Below, one piece after another: positions 35,178 to 49,212 of a stretch of 64,000 nt of DNA. The position numbers were made by a program, and so were the translations under genes. Numbering within the stretch: the stretch's first letter is position 1; each line of letters opens with the position of its first letter. Origin of the DNA: Hysterangium stoloniferum (Eukaryota; Basidiomycota; Agaricomycetes; Hysterangiales; Hysterangiaceae); NCBI GenBank assembly GCA_015178975.1, contig WHVD01000027.1:248001-312000 (forward strand). The letters run 5' to 3'. Under the pieces are notes generated by a model that worked only from the letters and a program-made list of their open reading frames with translations, searched no databases and was not told where the DNA came from.

Positions 35178-37193
35178 GTATCATCTAACAAGACTCTCTC
35201 TCTCTCTCTCTCTCATCTCCAATTATCAAAAACGACTCTTCGCACTGAAATAGTCAAAGTGTGTTATTATTAATCAGCTCGACTTCAAGTTATCACTTCG
35301 CACAGTAAGAACATCCAGCATTGCTCACTTCTCTAGATTATTCTTCCCTTCTCGCGATAAACTTCTTCCCTTATCTACTCAGCCATCGGGCTAACTAGCT
35401 ACACAGTCGGATCGCACCGTAAGGTCAATCCGCCCTTGTAATCACCTACCGATCACACCTTGAAGGTTGATCGTAATCTACAATTTTACTATCTAAAACT
35501 ACTAGTCGATCATTCTTCGCACTATTGTTAGTCGATAACAATCGCATATTGAGTGGTAAACTACTCGACCTTTTACACCGACCTATGACCCCTCAACCCA
35601 CGAACCCTGCCCAGACTCCCCGGGATTCCCATCTGCCTGTCTGAAATTGGACAACACAATCTCACGAGGGTGCAGCCTATAAGCTGAAGCCAAGTCCTAC
35701 CGGATATCCCGTGGGTTTCTCCAGAAACCCGCCGTGTACGTACCCTAACAAGGAGTTGACAAGTGCAATGGATCAAGTGGAGGCCTCAACTGTTACAGTT
35801 TGAGGCCAGAAGTGTTAGTCAGCTCAGATAGTGCTACCTATGTGGTAGCTGACATGTTACCCTGATCACTGCTCACTGTAGACCTAGTTTATGTCTTACG
35901 AGTGGTGGTGCTTGGGTAAAAAGTGTGTCTATCATTATTTGGTGCTGAGAGTGCCCACAAGTATACACAGGGCTTCAAACTAATGAAATGAAAGAAGTAT
36001 TTTACTGCAGTGAAACCATGGTAAAAGCATACTCCTCACACTGAGGTGGTAAGTGAGATGTGTAAAGGGAGATGGAGAGTGAACAGGACAGAGATGGAAT
36101 GGAAGGCTAGGGGATAAATTACTATAACAAAACAAATGTCGGGGGTGTTGCAAGTGGTAATACCTTAGGCAGGGATACCAATAGTGAGTTGACAGAGGGT
36201 TTTGAGCCTAAAACAGGTCTTTGGGGTCTGTTAAGAACAGAAAACTGACTGATGAGGGACCAAATGGAAGGACTTGGCTTCAGCTTATGTGCTGCACCCT
36301 TGCAAGTTACCGTCGGATGTCCTTAAATTTAAGGTGGGCAGAAACTAGCCCTGTTAAGTAAACCTCTTGGTAAACTACTGATTGGAAACTGAAGGATAAG
36401 TTGAGGGTTGGGTCGGAGAGTCAGAGACTGAGAGTCAGAGATTAGAGGTTGAAGTCATAAATGTAGGTTGAATTGTAAACCAGATGGAGTCGGAATGTGG
36501 TGGTTGTGAATAGATAACGGAGCTGGAGATTAGAGGGGTATCTAAGTTGATATTCTGATTGCCTAGTAACTACATTTACAGCAGGTTTATATATGAGTTG
36601 TCAGCATCTAGAAACTACTAACTAAGGGAAGAGTGGAAACACAAATGACAAATAACCTTGACTAGGAACCAGTAGGTTACGATAATATCAGAAGCTGTGA
36701 TCAGCCGAGAGTGGGATTATGAGAAAAGGAAATAGTCCAAGGGTTACAAGTATATACAGGCATATGTGAAACATAGAGTAGAACGGATTAGAGTAGAACG
36801 GATCATCATAATAAAAAGGGACATATCAAAGCATAACCAGATAGTACGAGTATAACTTGACAGAGGCATAAATGGGGTTTGATCACTGTGAAGGTATATG
36901 TCAGTGTCGGGCGACTGACAGTTTCTGATACGATAGTTTGATCAATAACTAGCAATGTCAGTTGATGGCAATATCCTCGGGGACCATCAGGTTGTGACAT
37001 GGTTGCAACAGAGTTGTAACAGGGTCTGAAATGATGGAATCCTAACACTGAGAACTAGAAGGGGGTTGGTATTCAAACTAAAGAAACTGTAGCATACATG
37101 AAGGAGCTTTATACTACAGATAATTGGAGGGCTGATCAGAGAAGTGAGAGTGATGACAAATCAAAAAAGAAGTAGAGAAAGGAATGGGGATCC
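35178..37193. other. Decayed repeat DNA without genes
   Basis: All open frames are short and without family motifs. The motif GGACTTGGCTTCAGCTTAT with GCTGCACCC occurs at about 36269 on the plus strand and inverted at about 35669-35696, so related repeats lie here in both orientations. A segment at 36040-36240 matches 37660-37880 in diverged form. Confidence 0.4.
35194..35214. repeat. (CT)n microsatellite
   Basis: About ten uninterrupted CT units lie just beyond the target duplication of the solo LTR. Confidence 0.85.
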
Positions 37194-37622
37194 TGTCACA
37201 ACCATCACATGTCACATATTGTCACAAACATTCAAAGGTAACTTTCAACAACTCTTCGACCTATCGAATTCGACTTGACAAACCGAACATTATTCAACAC
37301 CATTGAATCTCTTTCGACATGTCTCATTTCGACGTCATATATGATTTCATAATTAGTTCATAACATAGTCATAACGATATGACGAAAAGCATAAAAAAGC
37401 TACGAAAGGAGCGAGGGAAGTCAGTCGAAATATCTGTATATTAGTGATATTAGTAATCTATTTAGTCGTAACTTCTTCAACAAATACTTCCGTGAGTTCT
37501 CGTGACTGGTAATAGCCTCTTACTTCATCGACAGGGCAAATATATACTTCGTCAAATGAGGCTTTCAAGTTCGGTTAATAGAATATTATTCGACTTTATC
37601 GAAGAATAATCGATTCGTGACA
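37194..37622 (+). repeat. Solo LTR (gypsy family of 28462)
   Basis: This 429-bp sequence begins TGTCACAACC and ends CGTGACA. It is flanked by the perfect 5-bp target duplication GATCC (37189-37193 and 37623-37627). It matches the LTR at 28462-28893 nearly base by base, with many C/T and G/A differences. No internal region remains. Confidence 0.85.
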
Positions 37623-37659
37623 GATCCAAATGAGACTAAATACAATATAGCAAAGTATT

Positions 37660-37880
37660 CTGAAAAGGTATGAGGTGGCAAATGGGATGTATATGTGGAA
37701 ACAGTAATGGGGAATGAACAGAATGGAGATGGGGACAGAAGGCTAAAGGACTAAGCTACAAAGAAAACAAGTGTCAGGGGCACTGTGAGCAGTGATACCA
37801 TGAGCAGGGGTACCAATAGTGGAACACCAGAGGGCTATGAGACTAAAACAGGTTGCAGGGGTCAAAATGACAGGGATCCT
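37660..37880 (+). repeat. Diverged copy of the repeat at about 36040-36240
   Basis: Both copies contain GAGGTGG, then GAACAG, GAGATGG, GAAGGCTA, a cluster near CAGGG(A/G)TACCAATAGTG, and AAAACAGGT followed by GGGGTC, in the same order and orientation. They are interrupted by the solo LTR between them. The parent element is not identified. Confidence 0.5.
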
Positions 37881-38728
37881 AACACTACTTAAAAATCAGT
37901 GTCTGAAATAGAATCATCCAATATCTGCTAAATGGCTTTATATCAGTGTTTGATTACTGTTTCACACACTTAACAAAGTGGCTAGAACACTTCATCCAAA
38001 TCCCTTGCTTTACTTCCTACAGTGCTTATGGAGTTGACAAATCCCAGATACATTTTTGGTAACACCACTTCCAAGGATCATTTCTACCTTGAAGGGTTAA
38101 AACAATACACGGAAACCTAATGAATACAGATCTTTTGGACTCCTACTAATATCTTAAATATGTAGAACAAACACCCGTTATATGAACCATTCCGAACAAT
38201 TTCTTTGGGTAAATTTTTCCTGGCGACTCACATAGTTAAGGCGACGGTGTTTCTTGGAGTGAACATATATTCATCCATATGACGGAATGAACGGCGAAGA
38301 TTCCGGAAAGGCAACGCCGGAGCTAGCAAGTGTAAACCCCAAAAGTATCCCTTCTTAGTTCTTCTGATGGTGTTCTACATCACGTAGAGTTGCATCCGGA
38401 ACCGCAAGTGGACGAAAATTCAGGACAACATCCTACAAGGGTATCTTCTCGATTAGATAAGGCAGAATTCATGGTAATTCAGATGCTCCATATCATACTA
38501 CTTAATCAACGAAGCAAGTGGACAGCAGTACAAAACCTATGGTGAGATCCCCACCATGAATGGTTGCATAAATCTCTTGTTGTAGTGCGAGCCTAGATCA
38601 TAACCATTCTCAAATTACACTGGCAAACGTATTCTGAATAAAATGCAGGGGATAATCGTTTGCGGATAAAAAAACACATACATTGTGCACTAAACGCTGC
38701 CTGTTTCTTTTCGCGCCAAAATCCCCAA
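37881..38728. other. Right edge of the transposon island
   Basis: No intact gene is seen. A plus-strand frame near 38430-38500 (GQHPTRVSSRLDKAEFMVIQ) is reminiscent of copia-type polyprotein linkers but is too short to assign. Confidence 0.35.
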
Positions 38729-38992
38729 TCACCGCTCCCTTGTGAGCTTTAGTAATTTGATCTTGTTTTTCCGCGAGACTCCAGTTAGCGCTGATTTCTC
38801 TAGCGGACGTTCGATTCTGAGGTTCGATGGCCAACCCTCTCCAATGTCACGTTGTCGGTCCCGTAGTTGCGACACTACGGTGGGCCGCTCTGAACGGGGA
38901 ATATGGCGGGCTAGGGCTGGTTTAAGGGCATCTTTTGCATGTAAGGCTTCTTGAGGTATGATTCGAAATAAGTGTCGCAATGAAGGATGCAT
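38729..38992 (-). CDS. Small basic orphan protein, possibly mitochondrial
   Basis: The single frame from MHPSLRHLFRIIPQEALHAK to KLLKLTRER has 87 residues and a predicted pI well above neutral. The N-terminus is Arg/Leu/His-rich and lacks acidic residues for the first 14 positions, as in mitochondrial presequences. A TATATATA stretch near 39043-39052 lies about 55 bp upstream of the ATG. No domain is recognised, so both coding status and location are inference. Confidence 0.45.
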   Translation of the reverse strand: MHPSLRHLFRIIPQEALHAKDALKPALARHIPRSERPTVVSQLRDRQRDIGEGWPSNLRIERPLEKSALTGVSRKNKIKLLKLTRER

Positions 38993-39209
38993 GGCTGTGG
39001 TTGACGAGCTGAATTGCGGAGTTGAATTGAGTCTCACCCGAAATATATATAGCAATGCCAACGATTCTTATGGTTTGACTGATTTAACAATCCTTTGCAC
39101 TGTCTGCACGACTGGGAACAGGGAGACTTCCTTTTGATTGTTTATCCGGACAGCACCATATTACTCTTGTTTGGAATTTAAATAATAAATACGCAGTATG
39201 TATCACAGC

Positions 39210-40487
39210 TTAGAACCCAAACGCAATCGTAGGAGCCCCATAGACACCACTCACTACCATTGCTCCACCTTCCTCGCCACATCCTGCCGCAACATAAATA
39301 GGAATAAAGTGTTCCTCTCTAGGATTCGACAATCTGAATCCGGGATGCGACGTGAGCCCCAATAATGCCTCACGACGTGCTTTAGGCTGTTGGACTCGGG
39401 TCAATATACGAGTATACCGAAGGATACAGATATAAACCCACATCGGTAATGTTAGCTGCATCGACAACGGCCTTGTCGAACGATTTGTATATAGGCTTCG
39501 CCGACTGTTCAGAAAATGCTGAAAAATCTCGGAAGGTATGTATAGGAAGTCCCCCAGAAAGTATCAGGACACCTTGGGACCTACGACAGTGTTAGAAAAA
39601 CGTAAGACAGCTGAAGCATAATTGTAGACCTTAGGTCATGCACAGCCTTTCCTAGTTCCCAGTTCGCCTCAGGGCTGAGACTCTCGTCAATGCTCACTTG
39701 GATAATAGGAATATCGATGGAATCTCCAAACATCAACTTGAATGGTACGAAAACACCTTTAAGGTTGGGCATGAACGAGTGATGATACTTATAAAACTGA
39801 AACAATTACCGTGGTCTAAACCAGGCCCGTTGAATCCACGTCCATCTCTGCCACGAGGTTCTAGTTTAGTGGTCTTTCTGGCAGGAATATTATGCTACGT
39901 TTCAAACTAGATTGTTAAGAAGGCTCTTTGAAATGGGTTGGCTGGGTACCTTCTTTAGCAGATCTACAACCTGTTGGGAAAGCGCAGCATCGCCTTTGGA
40001 TTTGAACTGGACTTTATAAAGGTCAGGATGAAATCCAAAGTAGTCCATAAGCAGTGGATTCTCGTCCCCATAATCTGTAACTATGTAAAATTGGTCAGAA
40101 AAAGAGACGGGGCGAACGATCACAGTAATAAGAATAGCGTACCTAGACGTTCTCCGGATGTTTCCCAGTGCGCGCTGAAAACGACTATAGCCTTTGGCCT
40201 ATACTTCTCTAGAAGTACAGGACCAAAGTCTTTTAAGAAATTGGCAAGAGGGCCATTTGGTCCTGCATGGTCGAAAATATCACGATCTGGTGAGGGGACG
40301 CTCTCTGGCCAAATGAGCATAGGTTCTGCACAATGGCTCCATCAATTTCAGAGGTAGGTATAGCGAACGAAAACAACTTACGACCGTGGCCAAAGTAAAA
40401 TGCTGGGATTTTCCCCGTCGTCGAAGCTGAAGGCAAGGCCTCGAGAGCCTTTCGCCATTGTTCAGGTGTCTTGGGGTACGTTGCCAT
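39210..40487 (-). CDS. LigB-type extradiol ring-cleavage dioxygenase (DODA-like)
   Basis: These non-heme iron or zinc enzymes open catechol-type rings; the family includes plant and bacterial DOPA dioxygenases. Residues from MATYPKTPEQWRKAL lead into FYFGHG and then MLIWPESV, with AIVVFSAHWE, VTDYGDENPLLMDYFGFH, and the motif LDHGVFVPFKLMFG formed across an intron ending at about 39753. The C-terminus has HPREEHF-like SNPREEHFIPIYVAAG and ends IAFGF. The metal ligands His of GHG, SAHW and REEHF are all present. Six or so exons give about 310 residues. The frame stays open upstream of this ATG and encodes a hydrophobic stretch (NAVIILLLALISH) but without an ATG; a membrane-anchored form would need an unseen exon. 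The substrate is unknown. Confidence 0.85.
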
Positions 40488-41560
40488 ATATCTTGGACTT
40501 GTTGCAGAGTAGTGTCTTATAAGTCTATGGGAGATCAAGGCAAGCAGCAGAATTATGACAGCGTTACGGAACAAGGCCAACGGAAGTCTTTGGGCCAGAT
40601 CTGAAGTCTGAGTGCACTTGGAACGAAGATTATATGTAAATCCAAAAATACTGTTCAGCCATTATAATAATCAAGATAATAATCAAGACGTGTTTTATAA
40701 TCATATTTGTCATTTGGTATCGCGTGATACTTATACTTATCTAATCTTAGTTACGCACACGATATCTCGCTAGTCACATGTTGGTTTATTCCCTATTTTA
40801 CATCGAGAATCGAGGCTTGAAACCTCATTAAACTAGCCTTTCTCTCTCATTAATTTTGAACTATCCCTCCCACCCCGATAGAATACATCGTTTATTCGAG
40901 GAATAGTTCATTCATTTGTCTCTGCTTGCGCATATAGTCTGAATCATGAAACAAGCAATTTGAGCCCATCGCGAAAAGACTCAGGGGAGCCAGTCGTCAT
41001 CATGACGTCGCGAGCGACCCGTGAGGATCCGATCTAAGCTTAGCTCAGATCACAGCACAATCTTCCAACCGTCGCTGACTACAGTGCATAGCCTGAGACG
41101 AAGCTGGACGGGCATGATGGCGCAAAGTCCGGAAAAGGATCGTTCGTGACCTGACAACGCGGCCAAGATTCCAACAAAAATCACCCAAATTTTTATTTTA
41201 CTCCTGTTATATGCAAAAGGCATCCCAACCAACATAGAAGGGTGTATGACCAGACACACAAGGATGGACTAAATATACCGATCAAAATGTATGGGTTTTG
41301 CTCGACAACATCTATGGGGTATTGGGTGTCAGAGAGTTATGGCCAAAATTCCCTGCATACCAACTCCGTCATTCCAAAAACCTATTGGGGTCTGAGGGAG
41401 TCGACTGTATTTGTATCCTTGTCACGGTGTATACAATGTAATCATTACATCTAGCTTACATTATATGCATATCTCCCCGTTTAAGCGTATTTTCCCCATT
41501 TCCTTACATATGTGATTGATTGGGTAATTATAAAATACTACAAAACATGACACGACGTAA
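40488..41560. other. Intergenic region between the dioxygenase and RPT1
   Basis: No gene is supported over about 1.07 kb. 40680-40760 is AT-rich. The stretch contains short unrelated open frames on both strands, none with a good start, splice pattern or motif. Confidence 0.4.
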
Positions 41561-43503
<1,943 letters not shown>

Positions 43504-43651
43504 ATTGCGTTGCGGTAAAATAACAAAGAAGAGGGAAGAGTAAACGGGACGCGTCACGTTCAAAAGTGTGCATGACGCTAGTGTGACGCTGTCACGTCAC
43601 ACAGGCTACAGCCTTTAGTGGTCAACACATTAAGCAGATCTTCGCAACATT
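43504..43651. promoter_or_regulatory. Shared divergent promoter of RPT1 and VMA1
   Basis: In 148 bp the core CGTCA or its complement TGACG occurs four times: within CGCGTCACG, CATGACGC, GTGTGACGC and GTCACGTCAC. This is the half-site of CREB/ATF-type bZIP factors. No yeast-style Rpn4 element GGTGGCAAA is present. Confidence 0.45.
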
Positions 43652-46068
43652 ATGGCTGGCGCAATGGAAAATGCCAAAAAGTACTTGCCCAAAGTCCGAG
43701 ATGAGGAAAGAGAATCTCTGTTTGGTCAGGTCTTTGGGGTATCGGGTCCTGTCGTGATTGCAGAAAATATGACCGGCTCGGCTATGTATGAGCTTGTGAG
43801 AGTAGGGCACGATGAGCTTGTTGGAGGTATGCGTTCTAGACTATCATAATTACTGTGTGCTCATCGTGCCCCGCAGAGGTCATCAGAATAGACGCAGACA
43901 AGGCAACGATTCAGGTGTATGAAGAGACATCTGGTGTTACGGTCGGTGATCCAGTTCTAAGAACTGGAAAGCCTCTCAGTGTGGAACTTGGTCCTGGTAA
44001 CAATTCCGACCGCATGTTATTCAATGCGCATTTTTATGTATACGAATTTTTAGGCCTGATGGGTAATATCGTTGATGGAATTCAACGACCATTACGAGTG
44101 CGCTTATCCTCCTACTTGGTCACTCCTAATAGTAACGACACAATTTAGTCAATCCAAGAATTGTCAAAGTCAATATATATCCCACGTGGTATCAACACAA
44201 CGGCATTGGATCGCTCCTTGAAATGGGACTTTACACCTACTGACTTCAAGGTATAATAATCGCTACATTGGTGTCTTAACGCTCATCTGCTGTAGGTCGG
44301 CGACCATGTTTCTGGCGGTGACATCTTTGGGCGCGTTTGGGAAAACTCACTCGTAAACAATCATAAGATAATGCTTAACCCCCGCGCCCTTGGAACCATC
44401 ACTCACTTGGCCGAGAAGGGAAGCTACTCCATTGAGGTATATTCTTCCGTTAATTTCGAATTTATAGTTATACTCACCCTCTCGCCCTCTTTTTTTCTCC
44501 TTTGCAACTTTCAGGATGTCATTCTTGAAACCGAATTTGAAGGGAAGACTACCAAGCATACTATGATGCAATTATGGCCTGTCCGTGCTCCTCGACCAGT
44601 AGCAGAGAAGTTAACCGCTGACTTCCCCCTCCTTACCGGGCAACGCATCCTTGATGCTCTCTTCCCGTACGTGTCCATCATCTGTGATATCCTCTTGAAC
44701 CAGTTTTAATGCCATCATACTTTGCAGTTGTGTCCAAGGCGGAACAACCGCCATTCCAGGAGCATTCGGATGCGGAAAAACTGTCATTTCTCAAGCATTG
44801 TCGAAGTTCTCTAACAGCGATATCATTATTTATGTCGGGTGTGGTGAACGAGGAAATGAGGTGTGTAACAGTCTTATCGTTGCCCTACATCCGTGCACTC
44901 ATGTTCGTTTCAGATGGCAGAGGTTCTGATGGAAGTACGCTTTTTTTTCACTTCAATTTTGCTGCAATTATACATTTCTCACACGTATTGCCTAGTTCCC
45001 CGAATTAACTATGGACGTTGGAGATCGCCAAGAACCTATCATGAAGCGAACTACACTCGTAGCCAACACGTCGAACATGCCCGTCGCTGCACGTGAAGCA
45101 AGTATCTACACTGGCATTACTCTTGCAGAATATTTCCGCGATCAGGGTAGTAATGTTTCCATGATGGCTGACTCAACAAGCCGATGGGCAGAAGCTTTAC
45201 GTGAGATCAGCGGTCGTCTCGCGGAGATGCCCGCCGATTCAGGATATCCAGCATATCTGGGTACGAAATTAGCAAGCTTCTATGAGCGTGCAGGCAAGGT
45301 CACATGTTTGGGCAACCCTCAGCGAAATGGAACCGTTTCAATCGTTGGCGCGTGAGTATTCTTCTATATTTGCTACCCCAGTTTTCTTGTACTAATGATA
45401 CACACACAGCGTTTCTCCCCCGGGTGGAGACTTCTCTGATCCTGTCACGTCTTCCACACTTGGTATTGTCCAGGTTTTCTGGGGTCTCGACAAGAAATTG
45501 GCGCAACGCAAACATTTCCCTTCTGTGAATTGGAACGTGTCTTATTCGAAATACACAAAGGTTCTTGAACCTTACTACGAATCGACAGAACCTGGTTTTG
45601 TCGAATTGCGTAGCAAGACGAAGGAAATATTACAAAAGGAAGAAGACCTTGCAGAGATCGTTCAACTCGTTGGAAAGAGCGCCTTGGGTGAAAACGATAA
45701 GATCACATTGGAGGTTGCGCGTATGCTCAAGGACGACTTCTTGCAACAGAATGGAATGAGCGAGTATGACCGGTTCTGTCCCTTCTACAAGACGAGTGCC
45801 ATGCTGCGGAACTTTGTTGGATTCCATGACGCCGCATTGAAGGCTGTCGCACAGGACGATTTGACGTTTGCAAAGATTAAGGACTCCGCGTCAGACATAA
45901 TGTTCAAACTTTCACAAATGAAATTCGAGGTGTGTGACTCGGCAAAATCCTGAAATGTGACTGATGTGCTTTCTCCAGAGCCCGTCACAGGGGGAGGAGT
46001 CCATTAAGAAGAAGCTTGATGCACTTCACGTCGAAATCCAGGACAAATTCCGCCAATTGGTAGAATAG
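43652..46068 (+). CDS. VMA1: V-type proton ATPase catalytic subunit A
   Basis: This subunit hydrolyses ATP in the V1 sector to acidify vacuoles. The start [20 protein letters not shown] is followed by [19 protein letters not shown], the A-subunit-specific non-homologous region ([37 protein letters not shown]), the P-loop [41 protein letters not shown] and the stretch after [20 protein letters not shown]. The protein ends QDKFRQLVE at 46066-46068. Around ten introns split it. The site where yeast VMA1 carries its intein (at GCGERGNE) is uninterrupted, so no intein is present. Length is about 615 residues. Confidence 0.95.
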
Positions 46069-46572
46069 GCCGAGTCTGATAGCCTAATTTTTTGACGCAC
46101 TAATTTCGATACCTACATTGTAGTTAAGGACGCCTAATAATCAGAATGTCGAGATATCCTATATCGGCAACGCTTCCTTTGGGCCTAGGTTCAGGAGATA
46201 TTAACACGAATATTGAGCGCTTCCATCGGTCTGAGCGGAGTTTTTTCTTGTCGGAGTAAGATTCTTATGTAAAGGGCGGTGCTTCAAAATGAGCTAAACT
46301 CTGTGGTGTGTTCCACCATCTCCTCTTGAACCTATACTCTCCGACAGCCCGCCACTGTTGCGTACCCGATCTGATCTCAAGGTGCGCATCTGATCTTATT
46401 CTGTCTGACCCCCCGCTCAGGTTCTGTCTTGCATTTTAACATCATAATTCTATTTTCTATTGTCTTACTGTATATTCTATGCATGTCGTGCCCCCTATCC
46501 TCTACAGACGCATCGCAGCAATTCACAGAGCTGCCACGAGGCACAGGCCCCGTCAGTGTTTGACGGTGTTCC
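46069..46572. other. Intergenic region, promoter of the Zn2Cys6 gene
   Basis: No gene is seen. The sequence before 46573 has pyrimidine-rich tracts (CCCCCTATCCTCTAC, CCCCCGCTC) typical of fungal promoters. Confidence 0.4.
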
Positions 46573-47599
46573 ATGGCTAACGGCAATCCTACGGCCGACC
46601 AGAATACGACTAAATCCTCGCAGACCCTTCCTGATCGAAAAGCCCCCTCCCCGAGTTCGTTTATTTACTATACACCTCACGATCAAGCACTCTCTACTGC
46701 ACGACGAGATGGCATAGAGTCGCCGGACGCCACTATGCCTGTTTATGCATATGGCAGCACCTTGCCTTCTCCCAGTTCATCGGCACAACCCAAGCGTACC
46801 CAGTGCAAGAATGCATGTACAAATTGCCAGAAGGCCTGTAAGAAATGCGATGACAGCCGCCCTTGCCAACGATGTGTCCGGTCCGGCCGTTTGGACACTT
46901 GTGTTGACAGCAAACGCAAGGAGCGAAAGAAAGGGGTCAAGCGTGGCCCTTACAAGAAGCGCGATGGCAAATGCAAGTGTTAAAATTATGCTATGTTTAG
47001 TTGCCATTAATCCATATTTAGGCCTCGGCGCGGGTGATGCTGAGAACAACGGCAGCACACAAGCTACACATGGGGTTCCTCTGCCCTATGTAGGACCTAT
47101 AGGATACCCGCCCGGTATATGGGGTGCGTATTCCCCTGCAGGTCCTGGTGGGAAGTTGGAAGGTGCAGGTTTTTATCAGCCCGTATTTGCGTTCACACCT
47201 GTTGGGGGTCAACCACATTATGGTGGGCAAGGTGGTAGCGCAAGTGGGGGCAGTGAGACACCGCACTTTCCCGTTGGTTTTTTTCCGGCGACTTTTATAT
47301 CATATCCTGGACCATTTCAACCTTACCCAGTTCCACAAGGCCCAGGTGCGGCTGCTCATGGATTCCATTTTGCATATCCGCCACCTGCAATGTCCACCGG
47401 CCACCATCTGCCTCCTGCCACCACGACAGCCACAAATCCGGGTTCTTCTGTTGACGCTCACGCCAAGAATCCTGTTGACAATGTGGTAGAAGGCTCTGGA
47501 AAAGGGGAAAAAAGTTCCTGTTCTCAGGTAAACGGTCAAGGAAAAGTTGCTGAGCCACAGGCCAATGTGCCAGCTGAGAAAGAGAAAAAAGCCGACTGA
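46573..47599 (+). CDS. Fungal Zn2Cys6 (Gal4-type) transcription regulator
   Basis: The binuclear zinc cluster reads CTNCQKACKKCDDSRPCQRC followed by VRSGRLDTC, with six correctly spaced Cys, then a basic linker KRKERKKGVKRGPYKKRDGK that should contact DNA and carry the nuclear signal. Exon 1 (46573-46972) and exon 2 (47022-47599) join in frame only through a GC donor (GCAAGT, intron 46973-47021). Exon 2 is a low-complexity Gly/Pro/Tyr-rich segment (GYPPGIWGAYSPAGPGG, FQPYPVPQGPGAAAHGF), likely an activation region, ending KEKKAD. There is no fungal-specific middle homology domain. About 325 residues in total. Target genes are unknown; the neighbour GAL7 is suggestive but not evidence. Confidence 0.85.
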
Positions 47600-47811
47600 C
47601 CCCACTTGTAATACTATTTTGTATACATTTTGTATGTACACATGTTTCCTCGCGATATGACACTGACACTTTTTCATTAGATATTGGTTTTCCTGACTAT
47701 TTGGCTGTATTACTTTCCCTAATCTTAATTTGTATTTTTTTTTGTAGTCGCATGTTGAGAATGCACTTTTTACAAAAAAAATCCGTAAAACATTTCCTAG
47801 TTATTTTGTCC

Positions 47812-49212
47812 TCAGGGTGACTTTTCCAAATAATGCTTCCCAATGCAGTCCCTCAGTCTTTGAGCAGCTGATTCAGGAGTAAGGTCGCGTTGTGGCTCAC
47901 CCATAAGCTCGAAGCTACATTGTCAAATGTCAACACGCTGCAGAGTGTGAAACAAACAAACAGTGACGGGACTTACCCAACAACGAATTTCTTTACGGTG
48001 GCACTCCTAAGTAGCGGAGGATTGAAGTGAAAATGAAGCTGTGCAACATCGTGAACATCTGGCGTATTGTCATATTTCGGAATGGGGCGCTGATGAATGC
48101 CCATCGAGTATGCGAAAGACGTTGAGAATAAATTGTCATAACATTTGGTAACGTCAGACAATACTTCAGCGAGGGACGCCTTCTCACTCGCAGCGAGTTC
48201 TAAAAGGGAGGGAACCTGGCGCTTATAAGGGAGCACTTGGATTATGGAAATCAATTTGTAGATCAACCGGAATGTTGCCATTGGAGGCAAAGCGTACCAA
48301 GAATTTCAAACGGCCAAACGGCCCACCAAGGAACAAGTGCAACCCAATCATTGTTCCGAATAACAATCCTGCTTTCATCCTGAGGTACTGTTACTTCAAA
48401 ATGACCATATTCTAAGAGTAAATTAGGACGTCCGTGCAAGTCTTTGGGCGCGTCAGATGGTGGCTGAGGAGCGAGCGCATACGTTAGGAGTGATTCTAAT
48501 TCTTTACCCGGTATTGTCGGAATCTCCGAGAGGGACCAAATTTGACCGTGGGGGTGAGGATTGGAACATCCCATCATGGCACCTTTGTTCTGAAAGAGAG
48601 TTACAGCGCAGACGAGTACTAGCTCACTGTGGGATCTCACCTCAAAAATCTGAACATATTGGATACCCTTCTGGGACCCACGTTTCTGATATATAGCAGT
48701 CCATTCATCGATAACTCTCTCGATGTCAGGAATTGGCAAACGTGCTAGAGTAAGGTCATGACGTGGGTGAAAAATAAGTACGTCGCATGCTCCCTCGACT
48801 GGCGAAGTGGTCAGAAGGGGGTGAGGAGCTACTGGAGGCTGAGGACCTGGCGGAGCCAAAAGCGCGGGGAAGTCGTTCTCGAAAATCTATGAGTGGAATA
48901 GATATAGCACTTTGGTTCGTAGATCGTCAAGACTAACCAATGTATGCGCATAGTCTTCGTTCTGTTGACCTCCCGAGCGAGTGTTTCTTGGGCATAAGTA
49001 ACACGATGGGTCATATTCTGGTATTTCCACGGTTTGGGGTGGCTCAACCTGGCCCTGCCATGGTCGTTTTGTGCGATGAGGCGAGACCAGAACATGTTCC
49101 CTAGTCAGTGGGTTGTCTTGTAATACCTATTGGTGAGTAGGGCTTGACAAACTTAGAAGCATCCTCATGACCTACATCTGCGATGGGGATGCGTAGTTGG
49201 GTCAAACTCCAT
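47812..49212 (-). CDS. GAL7: Galactose-1-phosphate uridylyltransferase
   Basis: GAL7 transfers UMP from UDP-glucose to galactose-1-phosphate in the Leloir pathway. The N-terminus [12 protein letters not shown] joins across a 60-nt intron to [20 protein letters not shown], an unmistakable GalT start. Further motifs are [12 protein letters not shown] (zinc Cys pair), [17 protein letters not shown], the catalytic NPHPHGQIW with the UMP-binding His, [23 protein letters not shown] and [12 protein letters not shown]. The end is [20 protein letters not shown] to KSP at 47812-47814. About 380 residues. No GAL1 or GAL10 homologue lies nearby. It is head-to-head with DDX41 at 96 bp. Confidence 0.94.

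Noticed and set aside
35194..35214. CRISPR-like or regulatory repeat array
   Set aside because: It is a plain CT microsatellite in a eukaryotic genome; no spacers.
36806..37048. Minus-strand 80-residue frame in the repeat island
   Set aside because: No motif or splice pattern; lies wholly in decayed repeat DNA.
44709..44950. Possible VMA1 intein, since yeast VMA1 has one at GCGERGNE
   Set aside because: The motif is continuous across a normal short intron; no intein or homing-endonuclease sequence is present.
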